A DNA stretch of 64,000 nucleotides from Tenacibaculum pelagium. Lineage in GTDB: Bacteria > Bacteroidota > Bacteroidia > Flavobacteriales > Flavobacteriaceae. Position numbers and translations under genes: made by a program. Under the pieces are notes generated by a model. It saw nothing but the letters and a program-made list of their open reading frames with translations, was not told where the DNA came from and made no database searches. Location of the stretch: NCBI RefSeq assembly GCF_014062345.1, contig NZ_JACGLS010000001.1:62001-126000 (forward strand), given 5' to 3'. Positions 38,276 through 46,757 of the stretch are shown piece by piece (positions within the stretch are counted from its first letter, which is position 1; every line of letters starts with the position of its first letter).

Positions 38276-39709
38276 ATGAGCGCCCATTTTGATTTGTCTT
38301 TAGAAGAAATGAAATCTTATGGTTATAAAATTGTTGACCTAATTGCTGAACATTGGGATACCTTAAATGATAAAAAGCCAGTTACTTCTGCAACTCGTAA
38401 AGAAATGGACAATCTATTTTTACAAGAGGCACCAAATACTGGAATGAAAGCAAATGAAGTGTTGGATTTTGTGATGGATAATGTAATACCAAACAGTACT
38501 GTTATTTCGCATCCAAAAGCATATTCTTTTGTGCCTGGTCCAAGTAATTTTATAAGTACTATGGCAGATAGTTTGGCTACAGGTTTTAATATTTTTTCTG
38601 GCGGATGGGTAGCTTCACCTGCTGCAGCTGAACTAGAAATAGTAACCATGAACTGGCTATTAAAAATGTTTAATTTTCCTGTAGAAAAAGGAGGAGGGAT
38701 TTTTACTAGTGGTGGTTCTATGGCAAATTTAACAGCTTTAGTTACTGCTCGTAGAATTAAATGTGGAGATGATTTTTCGAAAGCGGTAATTTATTTGTCA
38801 GATCAAGCGCATTCATCAAATATAAAAGCGATTCGTGTTTTAGGATTTAAAAAAGAGCAAATACGAATTTTACCTACAGATATTGAGTTTAGAATTAGTA
38901 TTAATAAATTAAAAAACGCAATTGCCAAAGACAGGTTAGAAGGTTTACAACCATTTTGTTTTATAGCATCCGCAGGAACTACAAATACAGGTACCGTTGA
39001 TCCGTTACATGATATTGCTGATATTTGTGAAGAAGAAAATTTATGGTTTCATATTGATGGAGCTTATGGTGGTGCAGCAATATTATCTAAAAAAGGGGCA
39101 AAGGCTTTAAGAGGAATAGATAGAGCAGATTCTTTAACTGTAGATCCACATAAATGGTTTTTTCAACCTTATGAAATAGGATGTTTATTAGTAAAAGATG
39201 CTTCATGGTTAAGTAATACTTTTAGCGAAAAACCTGAATACTTACGTGATATTGAAGGTAATGAGTCTGAGATTAATTTTTATGATTACGGTATTCAATT
39301 AACGCGTCGTTTTAGAGCGTTAAAATTCTATATGTCTATTAAAACGTATGGATTAGATACTTTTAAAGAAGCGGTAACTTATAACATTCAGTTAGCAGAT
39401 GAAGTTGAAAAGATATTGCGAAAAAGTAGAAATTGGGAAATAATTTCTCCAGCAACTTTAGCCGTGATTAATTTTAGATACAATCCTATTGGATTGAATT
39501 TATCTGAACCAGAAATAGATGCCTTAAATCAACAGATTTCAAAAAGAATGATGGAGTCTAAAGAAGCTCTCTTAGTAACAACTATTTTAAATAAACAAGT
39601 TGTGTTGCGAATGTGTTTAATTAATCCGAAAACAACAATAGACCATGTAAAGGAAACATTTCTTTTATGTAATAAATTTGCTGAAGAGGTTTTAGCAGAA
39701 AAGAAATAA
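38276..39709 (+). CDS. PLP-dependent group II decarboxylase (aromatic amino acid type)
   Basis: 477 residues. Family of DOPA/tyrosine/tryptophan, glutamate and 2,4-diaminobutyrate decarboxylases. GGWVASPAAAELEIVTMNWLLK near 105, TSGGSMANLTALV, FHIDGAYGGAAIL, and the PLP lysine in VDPHKWFFQPYEIGCLLV. The PAAAELE pattern suits an aromatic L-amino-acid decarboxylase, but the substrate is not certain. Single gene with a promoter box and terminator. Confidence 0.85.
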   Translation: MSAHFDLSLEEMKSYGYKIVDLIAEHWDTLNDKKPVTSATRKEMDNLFLQEAPNTGMKANEVLDFVMDNVIPNSTVISHPKAYSFVPGPSNFISTMADSLATGFNIFSGGWVASPAAAELEIVTMNWLLKMFNFPVEKGGGIFTSGGSMANLTALVTARRIKCGDDFSKAVIYLSDQAHSSNIKAIRVLGFKKEQIRILPTDIEFRISINKLKNAIAKDRLEGLQPFCFIASAGTTNTGTVDPLHDIADICEEENLWFHIDGAYGGAAILSKKGAKALRGIDRADSLTVDPHKWFFQPYEIGCLLVKDASWLSNTFSEKPEYLRDIEGNESEINFYDYGIQLTRRFRALKFYMSIKTYGLDTFKEAVTYNIQLADEVEKILRKSRNWEIISPATLAVINFRYNPIGLNLSEPEIDALNQQISKRMMESKEALLVTTILNKQVVLRMCLINPKTTIDHVKETFLLCNKFAEEVLAEKK

Positions 39710-39717
39710 AATAAAAG

Positions 39718-39746
39718 AGGAACTCTAATTAATGAGTTCCTTTTTT
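39718..39746. terminator. Terminator between the decarboxylase and DUF1572 genes
   Basis: AGGAACTC (39718-39725) pairs with GAGTTCCT (39734-39741) with an 8-base loop, then T-rich. The hairpin overlaps the last codons of the opposing DUF1572 gene. Confidence 0.8.
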
Positions 39747-40268
39747 ATTTTGTTCAAATTGAGCTTGCATAAACTCTTTAGATTTTCCTTTAGCGATAGA
39801 GGCTGTTTGCCATTTATCATTCAAAATCATTTTACCAACATAAGCAATTTGTCCGATATGATATGGATAATGTGCTATTTGTCTTGTAATACTATCGATT
39901 AATTTATGCTGTTTATTTCTTATATAAATTGGCTGCTCAAAATTAGATTCATTTATTGAGTTTAAAGCAGTAAATAAGCAATCCCAACCAAGCTCCCATT
40001 TTTCTTTTAATTCTTCTTTTGATAGGTTTTGAGGTTCAAATTCTTGGTCTCTGTTTCGAGTATTTTTTTCTCCGTCGGAAGTAAAAAAGTCTGTCCAACG
40101 AGATAACATGTTTTCAGAGAGATGAATGATAATAGAAGCAATGCTATTACTTTCTTCGTTGTATCTCCAATGGAAATCTTTTTCTTCTAATTGTGCAATT
40201 GTTTTGTCTGCGACTTCTTTATAAGAAAGAAATTGCTTTATAATATTATCTAAATAATCTTTTATCAT
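39729..40268 (-). CDS. DUF1572/DinB-superfamily protein (paralogue)
   Basis: 179 residues from ATG at 40268 (MIKDYLDNIIKQFLSYKEV); an ATG at 40301 would run through the purA terminator and is rejected. Same plan as the protein at 6098-6652: SIASIIIHLSENMLSRWTDFFTSDGE, NRDQEF, WELGWDCLFTALNSI and HYPYHIGQIAYVGKMIL with conserved histidines. Four-helix DinB-type fold; function unknown. The gene follows purA on the same strand but behind a strong terminator. Confidence 0.75.
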   Translation of the reverse strand: MIKDYLDNIIKQFLSYKEVADKTIAQLEEKDFHWRYNEESNSIASIIIHLSENMLSRWTDFFTSDGEKNTRNRDQEFEPQNLSKEELKEKWELGWDCLFTALNSINESNFEQPIYIRNKQHKLIDSITRQIAHYPYHIGQIAYVGKMILNDKWQTASIAKGKSKEFMQAQFEQNKKGTH

Positions 40269-40271
40269 AAT

Positions 40272-40298
40272 AAAAAAAGGAGCTCCTAAGAGCTCCTT
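40272..40298 (-). terminator. Intrinsic terminator of purA
   Basis: On the minus strand AAGGAGCTC - TTAG - GAGCTCCTT (40298-40277), a perfect 9-bp stem, followed by at least five T. Confidence 0.92.
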
Positions 40299-40304
40299 CA
40301 ATTT

Positions 40305-41576
40305 TTATCTATTAATTGTTTGTTTTCTATCAGGACCAACTGAAACTATTTTAACCGGAACTCCCGTTTCTTTTTCAATAAAAGCAACATAGTCTAGTAA
40401 GTTTTTAGGTAATTGATCAGCAGAAGTCATTTTTGTTAAATCCTCATCCCATCCTTTAAATTCAGAATAGTTTACCGATACGTTTTCTGGTTCGATATTG
40501 TATGGTAAATGTGTAATCTCTTTTCCTTTATAATTATATGAAGTACATACTTTTAAGGTGTCGAAACCAGAAAGTACATCTCCTTTCATCATCATTAATT
40601 GTGTAACACCGTTTACATCTACAGCATATTTTAAGGCAACTAAATCTAACCATCCACAACGACGCGGGCGACCAGTAGTTGCTCCAAATTCATGACCAAC
40701 TTTAGCCATAGTTGCTCCATCCTCATCAAATAATTCAGTAGGAAAAGGACCAGAACCAACACGAGTAGTATATGCTTTAAAAATACCGAATACATCTCCA
40801 ATTCTGTTTGGTGCCACTCCTAAACCAGTACAAGCACCTGCAGCTGTAGTGTTAGAAGAGGTAACAAATGGATAGGTTCCGAAGTCAATATCTAATAAAG
40901 AACCTTGTGCTCCTTCAGCTAAGATTGATTTTCCTTCTTTAATTGCATTGTTTAAAAACTCTTCAGAATCGATAAACTGTAATGTTTTTAATTTTTCAAT
41001 TCCTTTAGAAAATTCAGCTTCTAATTCATCTAAATCATAATCTATCTGAACATTGAAAAAATCTAGCATTTTAATATGCTTAGCAGTTAAAGCTTTGTAT
41101 TTTTCTTTCCAGTTATCTAATTCTAAATCTCCAACACGCATACCGTTTCTACCAGTTTTGTCCATATATGTAGGGCCAATTCCTTTTAATGTAGAACCGA
41201 TTTTAGCTTTTCCTTTCGAAGTTTCAGAAGCAGCATCTAGTAAGCGGTGTGTTGGTAAGATTAAATGTGCCTTTCTTGAAATTAATAATTTAGAAGTATA
41301 ATCGATATTATGAACATCTAAATTTTCTAATTCTTTTTTAAAGATAACAGGATCAATTACGACTCCATTACCAACTACATTTAAAGCTGTTTTATGAAAA
41401 ATACCAGATGGAATTGTATGTAAAACATGCTTGTATCCATCAAAAATTAAAGTATGACCTGCATTGGGTCCTCCTTGAAAACGTGCAATAATATCATAGT
41501 TTCCTGTAAGAACGTCTACAATCTTACCTTTTCCCTCGTCTCCCCATTGAAGTCCGAGTAATAAATCTACTGCCAT
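40305..41576 (-). CDS. purA: Adenylosuccinate synthetase
   Basis: 423 residues. GTP-dependent condensation of IMP with aspartate on the route to AMP. GLQWGDEGKGKIVD at the N-terminus holds the catalytic aspartate, GGPNAGHTL the histidine, EGAQGSLLDIDFGTYPFVTSSNTTAAGAC is diagnostic, and RVGSGPFPTEL and GRPRRCGWLDL are present. Full length. The Fur-family gene lies 33 bases upstream on the same strand and may be co-transcribed. Confidence 0.97.
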   Translation of the reverse strand: MAVDLLLGLQWGDEGKGKIVDVLTGNYDIIARFQGGPNAGHTLIFDGYKHVLHTIPSGIFHKTALNVVGNGVVIDPVIFKKELENLDVHNIDYTSKLLISRKAHLILPTHRLLDAASETSKGKAKIGSTLKGIGPTYMDKTGRNGMRVGDLELDNWKEKYKALTAKHIKMLDFFNVQIDYDLDELEAEFSKGIEKLKTLQFIDSEEFLNNAIKEGKSILAEGAQGSLLDIDFGTYPFVTSSNTTAAGACTGLGVAPNRIGDVFGIFKAYTTRVGSGPFPTELFDEDGATMAKVGHEFGATTGRPRRCGWLDLVALKYAVDVNGVTQLMMMKGDVLSGFDTLKVCTSYNYKGKEITHLPYNIEPENVSVNYSEFKGWDEDLTKMTSADQLPKNLLDYVAFIEKETGVPVKIVSVGPDRKQTINR

Positions 41577-41609
41577 TTTAGTGTGTTGTTAAGTGTGTGT
41601 TTGTTGTTG

Positions 41610-42059
41610 TTATTTTGTGTTTCGTTTTGTTCCGTAGAAATAAAGAGAGTGGTTGTGGATGTCTATATCAAAAACGTCTTCAATCGTTTTTTTGATAATT
41701 TGAATTCTCGGATCGCAAAATTCTTTTACTTCACCAGAATCAGTAAGTATTACGTGATCATGATTTTTATCGAAGTAACTTTTTTCATAACGCGCCATAG
41801 ACTGTCCGTCGAATTGATGCTTACGTACCAGACCACAATCTAATAGTAAATCCATTGTATTATAAAGCGTCGCTCTACTAACACGATAGTTTTTATTCTT
41901 CATTTTGATATATAATGATTCAATATCAAAATGCTCTTCAGCATCATATATTTCTTGTAAAATAGCATAACGCTCAGGCGTTTTACGATGCTTGTTTTCT
42001 TCTAAAAAAGAAGTGAAAACTTTTTTTACAATTTCTTGATTTTCGGCTGAGTTACTCAT
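41610..42059 (-). CDS. Fur-family metal-responsive regulator
   Basis: 149 residues. N-terminal winged helix ([56 protein letters not shown]) and C-terminal dimerisation domain with the metal-binding region [19 protein letters not shown]. The single-cysteine C-terminus lacks the CxxC pairs of the structural zinc site seen in PerR/Zur, so Fur-like or a divergent member; the metal cannot be chosen by eye. Located before purA; its promoter carries TAAATTTG. Confidence 0.9.
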   Translation of the reverse strand: MSNSAENQEIVKKVFTSFLEENKHRKTPERYAILQEIYDAEEHFDIESLYIKMKNKNYRVSRATLYNTMDLLLDCGLVRKHQFDGQSMARYEKSYFDKNHDHVILTDSGEVKEFCDPRIQIIKKTIEDVFDIDIHNHSLYFYGTKRNTK

Positions 42060-42081
42060 TTAATTTAAATTTACGAAAGAA

Positions 42082-42114
42082 CAAATTTACTGTTATTTAT
42101 TGATAATAAAACAA
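42082..42114 (-). promoter_or_regulatory. Putative promoter of the Fur-family gene
   Basis: On the minus strand TAAATTTG (42089-42082) matches TAnnTTTG, and TTG (42114-42112) lies 22 bases upstream of it, close to the Bacteroidota -33/-7 spacing. Confidence 0.5.
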
Positions 42115-42131
42115 GTAATTTAAAATGATAT

Positions 42132-44348
42132 TTACAAAGTATTAACACGATCAACTTTTTGTACACCTTCAACCTTTTTCATGCTTTCAATCAACTTGTT
42201 AAGTTGCGCTTTGTTTTTTACACTTAATGATAGCTTACCGTCAAATATACCATCGTCTCCAGAAATATTAATACTATGAATAAACACATCCATACTGTTA
42301 GAAATTATACGAGTAATATTGTTAACAATCCCTTTATTGTCAATTCCAGATAAATGCAAAATAGCTGTAAACTCTTGTTTAGTAGAATCGATCCATTTTG
42401 CAGGCATTATTCTATAGGCATAATTTGATTGCATAGAAATTGCATTCGGGCAATCTTTTTTATGAACTTTGATACCTTCGTTTATCGTAACGAAACCGAA
42501 AACTTTATCTCCCGGAATTGGTTTACAACATTTGGCTAATGTGTAATCTAAAGTTTGCTCATCTTTACCAAAAACTAAAGCGTCATAGTTACTTGTAACT
42601 TCTTCTTTATCTACAATCTCTTTAGAAGGATTTCTTCTAAATGTATTTTTAAAGAAGCCCATTAAGCCACTATTTCGTTGAGCTACGTATTCTTTTAATT
42701 TTGTGTTATCAATAGCTCCATTACCAACTCTAAAAAATAAGTCAAAACTGGTTTTTAATCCGAAATAAGAAGCAATCTCATGTATAATTTTATCATTTGT
42801 ATTTATTTTTAAATGACGTAGTTTACGTAACAATATAGCTTTACCTTCTTCAGCAATTACTTTCTCCTCAGCTTTTAAGGCTGACTTAATTTTGGTTCTT
42901 GCACGTGCCGTCATAACAAAATCTAACCAACGAACATTTGGTTTGTTGTTGTTAGCTGTTAGGACCTCTACTTGATCACCACTTTTTAACTCGTAACTTA
43001 AAGGAACTAATTTTCCATTTACTTTTGCACCACGACATTTTAGTCCAACATCTGTGTGTACAGAAAAAGCAAAATCTAAAGCAGATGCTCCTTTTGGAAG
43101 CGACTTTAAATCTCCTTTAGGTGTGAATACGTAAATCTCTTTAGCATATAGGTTTAGTTTAAAATCCTCAACGAAATCAACAGCATCTAAACTTTGATTT
43201 TCTAAGGTTTCTTTTAAACGATTTAACCAACCTTCAAGACCGTTTTCTTTTACTTGTCCTTGCTTATATTTAAAATGAGCTGCATATCCTTTTTCTGCAA
43301 TTTCATCCATTCTTTCCGAACGAACTTGTACTTCAACCCATTTAGCTTTAGGTCCGATTACTGTAATATGTAAGGCTTCGTAACCAGTTGATTTAGGTTG
43401 AGAAATCCAATCTCTTAAACGTGCTGGATTAGGTTTGAAAAAATCTGTTACGATGGAATAAATTTTCCAAGCATCAAACTTTTCATCTAGAGAAGTTGGT
43501 TCGTAAATAATTCGTATTGCGAACTTATCATACACTTCATCAAAGGTTACATTTTGCTTTCGCATTTTTCTACGAATAGAAAAAATGGATTTAAAACGAC
43601 CTTTAATTTCGTACTTAAAACTTTCTTTGTCTAAAGCCTCTTTTAAAATAGAAGTAAAACTATCAATATATTTTTGTTGCTCTTCTTTACTATCTTTTAT
43701 TTTGGTTAAGATATCGTTATAAACATCAGGCTCTGTATATTTTAACCCTAAGTCTTCAAGTTCAGTTTTAATATTGTACAAACCTAATCTGTGAGCTAAT
43801 GGAGCATAGATATATAAGGTTTCAGAAGCTATTTTTACTTGCTTATGAGCAGGCATCGCATCCATAGTTTGCATGTTATGCAATCTGTCAGCAATTTTAA
43901 TTAAAATCACTCTTACATCATCGTGTAATGTAAGCAGCATTTTCCTGAAATTTTCTGCTTGAATAGAGTAATCTTGCTCTTTTTTTAAGTTAGAAATTTT
44001 GGTAAGACCACTAACAATTCGAGCAATGTTTTCTCCAAACAAACGCTCCATGTCGTCAATAGTATAATGTGTGTCTTCAACAACATCGTGAAGTAAAGCA
44101 GCAGCAATCGATGTAGCTCCTAAACCAATTTCATCAGCAACAATTTTAGCCACTGCAATGGGATGAAAAATATAAGGTTCCCCAGTTTTTCTACGCTGTT
44201 CAGAGTGCGCTTCTACAGCAATATCAAATGCTTTACGTATCAGTTTTTTATCTTCATCAGATAATGTTTGGTAGGTTCCTTTTAATAAATCTTTATACCT
44301 ATTTGCTATTTCTTTATTTTCCTCTTCTATCGTTGCATTATAACTCAT
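42132..44348 (-). CDS. RelA/SpoT (p)ppGpp synthetase/hydrolase
   Basis: 738 residues, cytoplasmic. The N-terminal HD hydrolase domain is intact with HDVVED at 87-92 and the first histidine in YIFHPIAVA, so it can degrade (p)ppGpp. The synthetase domain spans about 230-360 (GRFKSIFSIRRKM, STGYEALHITV at 321-330). A TGS domain (VFTPKGDLKSLPKGASALDFAF, about 400-460) and a C-terminal ACT domain (about 665-738) follow. A bifunctional Rel enzyme is the likely role; it would integrate amino-acid starvation, the signal also read by the leader peptides in this window. Confidence 0.94.
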   Translation of the reverse strand: MSYNATIEEENKEIANRYKDLLKGTYQTLSDEDKKLIRKAFDIAVEAHSEQRRKTGEPYIFHPIAVAKIVADEIGLGATSIAAALLHDVVEDTHYTIDDMERLFGENIARIVSGLTKISNLKKEQDYSIQAENFRKMLLTLHDDVRVILIKIADRLHNMQTMDAMPAHKQVKIASETLYIYAPLAHRLGLYNIKTELEDLGLKYTEPDVYNDILTKIKDSKEEQQKYIDSFTSILKEALDKESFKYEIKGRFKSIFSIRRKMRKQNVTFDEVYDKFAIRIIYEPTSLDEKFDAWKIYSIVTDFFKPNPARLRDWISQPKSTGYEALHITVIGPKAKWVEVQVRSERMDEIAEKGYAAHFKYKQGQVKENGLEGWLNRLKETLENQSLDAVDFVEDFKLNLYAKEIYVFTPKGDLKSLPKGASALDFAFSVHTDVGLKCRGAKVNGKLVPLSYELKSGDQVEVLTANNNKPNVRWLDFVMTARARTKIKSALKAEEKVIAEEGKAILLRKLRHLKINTNDKIIHEIASYFGLKTSFDLFFRVGNGAIDNTKLKEYVAQRNSGLMGFFKNTFRRNPSKEIVDKEEVTSNYDALVFGKDEQTLDYTLAKCCKPIPGDKVFGFVTINEGIKVHKKDCPNAISMQSNYAYRIMPAKWIDSTKQEFTAILHLSGIDNKGIVNNITRIISNSMDVFIHSINISGDDGIFDGKLSLSVKNKAQLNKLIESMKKVEGVQKVDRVNTL

Positions 44349-44491
44349 ACATTAAAACTCTTTTGTTAGTTTCCAATCAAAATAAAAGTAATGTAAAGAA
44401 ACTGATTGAGCAAGTTTTCTTAAGAAATGTTCTACGGTAATTTTGGAATGATAAAATCTTATTATTTTTACGTTCAATCAATCAAAAAAAT

Positions 44492-45967
44492 ATGAATTTA
44501 GAAAAGGAGTACGATTTAATTTGTGTTGGAGGAGGCATAATGAGTGCTAATTTGGCATTGTTATCTAAGTTACTGAATCCAAAAATGAAGATTTTAATCT
44601 TAGAGCGCTTAGATGAAGTTGCTAAAGAAAGCTCTGCTGCCTGGAATAATGCAGGAACAGGGCATTCTGCTTTATGTGAATTAAATTATTGTCCTGAGGA
44701 TAAAGATGGAAAAATTTCTATTGATAAAGCAGTTAAAATTTGTAAACAGTTTGAAATTTCAAAACAGTTTTGGTCGTACTTGGCAAATGAAAATTTGATT
44801 GAAAATCCTACTGATTTTGTTTCATCAGTAAAGCATCATAGTTGGGTTTTAGGAAAGATGAATAGTGATTATCTTGAAAAAAGGTATGAAACCTTAAAAG
44901 AGCATTTTATGTTCGACTCTATCAAATTTACTCGTGATTTTGATAAAATGAAGACTTGGTTTCCTTTAATTATGAATAATAGGAAAGATGATGAAGTAAT
45001 GGCTGCTTCAAGAATTGATAGAGGAACTGAAGTAAATTATGGTGTTTTAACAAAATCACTTTTTTCAATTTTAGAGAATGAATTTGATACTCCGGTGCAT
45101 TGTAATATGGAAGTGTTAGATGTAGATCCAGATACAGATTTGGATTGGACTGTTGAAGTAAAGAATACAATAACTAAAGAAGTTTATCAAGTAGATGCAA
45201 AACATGTATTTATTGGTGCTGGTGGAGGAAGTTTATTATTACTTCAAAAAGTTGAGATTGAGGAAAAAGAAGGTTATGGAGGTTTTCCAGTAAGTGGTGA
45301 GTGGTTGGTTTGTAAGAATGAAGAGATTATTAAACAGCATAACGCAAAAGTATATAGTAAAGCAGGAATAGGAGATCCGCCAATGTCTACACCTCATTTA
45401 GATACTCGTTATATTGATGGTAAACGTCAATTAATGTTTGGACCTTTTGCAGGTTTTAGCCCTAAGTTTTTAAAAGAAGGATCGAATTTAGATTTATTAA
45501 AATCAATTCAATTTGATAATATTTCACCAATGCTAGGGGCTTTTTGGCATAATTTACCTTTAACAAAATATTTGCTAGAGCAAGTTACCATGTCTCATAA
45601 AGACAGAATGGAATCTTTAAGAAAGTTTGTAAAAGACGCTAAAGATGAAGATTGGGAATTAATGGTTGCAGGTCAAAGAGTTCAAATTATTAAGAAAGAT
45701 GATTTTGAAGGCGGAAAGTTGCAATTTGGCACTGAGGTTATAAGTAGTAAAGATGGTAGTATAACTTGTTTATTAGGTGCTTCTCCAGGAGCATCAACTG
45801 CAACAGCAATTATGTTAGAGGTTTTAGAAAAAGCATTTCCAGAATTAATAACTTCTATAGAAGGAAAAAGGAAACTTGAAAATATAATTCCTTTTTATAA
45901 AAAGAAGCTAAATGAAAAGTTTTTTAAGGAAGAGTTAAAAAAGTGTAAAAAAACACTAAGGCTTTAG
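44492..45967 (+). CDS. mqo: Malate:quinone oxidoreductase
   Basis: 491 residues. FAD-dependent, membrane-associated enzyme oxidising malate to oxaloacetate with electrons passed to quinone. The FAD motif DLICVGGGIMSANLALLSKLL is at the N-terminus; AWNNAGTGHSALCELNYCPE, VHCNMEV and GPFAGFSPKFLKEGSNLDL are typical Mqo segments. Full length, single gene, divergent from the rel gene. Confidence 0.95.
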   Translation: MNLEKEYDLICVGGGIMSANLALLSKLLNPKMKILILERLDEVAKESSAAWNNAGTGHSALCELNYCPEDKDGKISIDKAVKICKQFEISKQFWSYLANENLIENPTDFVSSVKHHSWVLGKMNSDYLEKRYETLKEHFMFDSIKFTRDFDKMKTWFPLIMNNRKDDEVMAASRIDRGTEVNYGVLTKSLFSILENEFDTPVHCNMEVLDVDPDTDLDWTVEVKNTITKEVYQVDAKHVFIGAGGGSLLLLQKVEIEEKEGYGGFPVSGEWLVCKNEEIIKQHNAKVYSKAGIGDPPMSTPHLDTRYIDGKRQLMFGPFAGFSPKFLKEGSNLDLLKSIQFDNISPMLGAFWHNLPLTKYLLEQVTMSHKDRMESLRKFVKDAKDEDWELMVAGQRVQIIKKDDFEGGKLQFGTEVISSKDGSITCLLGASPGASTATAIMLEVLEKAFPELITSIEGKRKLENIIPFYKKKLNEKFFKEELKKCKKTLRL

Positions 45968-46009
45968 ATATAGAGTGTTTTTCCTGTAAGTCAATACGTT
46001 AAATAACAA

Positions 46010-46017
46010 TATATTTG
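46010..46017 (+). promoter_or_regulatory. Promoter -7 box of the 46-kb small RNA candidate
   Basis: TATATTTG, an exact TAnnTTTG match followed by CAG, as at the rpsF promoter. It is 43 bases after the mqo stop and has no coding sequence before the next terminator. Confidence 0.55.
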
Positions 46018-46021
46018 CAGT

Positions 46022-46124
46022 ATAATTCAGTGGTAAAGACTTGAAACTTATAAGTCCCCCTGAAATATCATTCTATTATGATATTTAAATCTCCAACTTT
46101 ATTTTAAAGTCGGAGATTTTTTTT
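46022..46124 (+). ncRNA. Candidate small RNA between mqo and the sigma factor gene
   Basis: About 100 bases bounded by a TATATTTG promoter box and an intrinsic terminator. Visible structure: hairpin GACTT/AAGTC (46038-46042 with 46052-46056), an open CCCC(C)TG segment (46056-46062), a perfect 9-bp hairpin AAATATCAT/ATGATATTT (46063-46071 with 46078-46086), then the terminator. The first part (TTCAGTGGTAAAGACTTG) is faintly tRNA-like, but no acceptor or T arm exists. It could alternatively be the mqo 3' untranslated region or a leader of the sigma operon. Family unassigned. Confidence 0.55.
46088..46124 (+). terminator. Intrinsic terminator of the 46-kb small RNA/mqo
   Basis: AATCTCC-A-ACTTTA, loop TTT, TAAAGT-C-GGAGATT (46088-46101 with 46105-46118): 13 pairs around one A/C mismatch, followed by six T. 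Confidence 0.9.
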
Positions 46125-46161
46125 GTTCTTCAAGCAACCCTTTTTTAAATTGTGGAGTCTA

Positions 46162-46169
46162 TATATTTG
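46162..46169 (+). promoter_or_regulatory. Putative promoter -7 box of the sigma factor operon
   Basis: TATATTTG matches TAnnTTTG and lies 27 bases before the TTG start codon at 46197. Confidence 0.5.
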
Positions 46170-46196
46170 TAAGCAATGAAAACTTAATTATTTGAA

Positions 46197-46757
46197 TTGA
46201 AAATTATTCAACTACATAACAAACAATCTACACTAATTAAAAAAGCAAGTGAGCAAAATAGAGAAGCTCAACAAGTTTTATTTGATCAGTTTTCACCTAA
46301 AATGTTAGGAGTTTGTAGACAATATGTAAAAGATATTCATCATGCAGAAGATTTAATGCTACAGGGTTTTTTGAAGGTTTTTAATAATCTGAAGAAATTT
46401 AAAGGTGATGGAAGTTTTGAGGGATGGATTCGAAGAATAATGGTAAATACTTGTATAAGTTATTTGCGTAAAAAGAATCCGATTCAATTAACAGATGAAG
46501 ATTATGTTTTTAATGACGCTTCTATCGATAATATTGAAAATACTTCAGTAGAAGATATTCAAAAGCTAATAGATCAATTACCAGATGGATATAAGTTAGT
46601 TTTTAACATGTACGCTATTGAAGGTTATAAGCATTCTGAAATTGCTAATAAGTTAAATATTTCAGAAGGTACATCAAAGTCGCAATTATTTAAAGCTAGA
46701 AAATGGTTGCAAGAGAGTTATATTAAAGTTAATGAGGTTAAAAATGCAGACAAATAA
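46197..46757 (+). CDS. ECF-type RNA polymerase sigma factor
   Basis: 186 residues from a TTG start. The N-terminus MKIIQLHNKQSTLIKKASEQNREAQ fits flavobacterial family members, and the nearest upstream ATG (46176) runs into a stop after two codons. Region 2 is KMLGVCRQYVKDIHHAEDLMLQGFLKVFNNLKKFKGDGSFEGWIRRIMVN; region 4 is LPDGYKLVFNMYAIEGYKHSEIANKLNISEGTSKSQLFKAR. It directs RNA polymerase to a special promoter set. Overlaps the downstream membrane protein gene, which probably encodes its anti-sigma partner. Confidence 0.92.
   Translation: MKIIQLHNKQSTLIKKASEQNREAQQVLFDQFSPKMLGVCRQYVKDIHHAEDLMLQGFLKVFNNLKKFKGDGSFEGWIRRIMVNTCISYLRKKNPIQLTDEDYVFNDASIDNIENTSVEDIQKLIDQLPDGYKLVFNMYAIEGYKHSEIANKLNISEGTSKSQLFKARKWLQESYIKVNEVKNADK

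Noticed and set aside
46018..46060. tRNA gene or tRNA fragment marking an integration site
   Set aside because: Only a D-arm-like and an irregular anticodon-arm-like stretch are present; there is no acceptor stem, no T arm, and position 33 of the loop is not U. No integrase or repeat is nearby.
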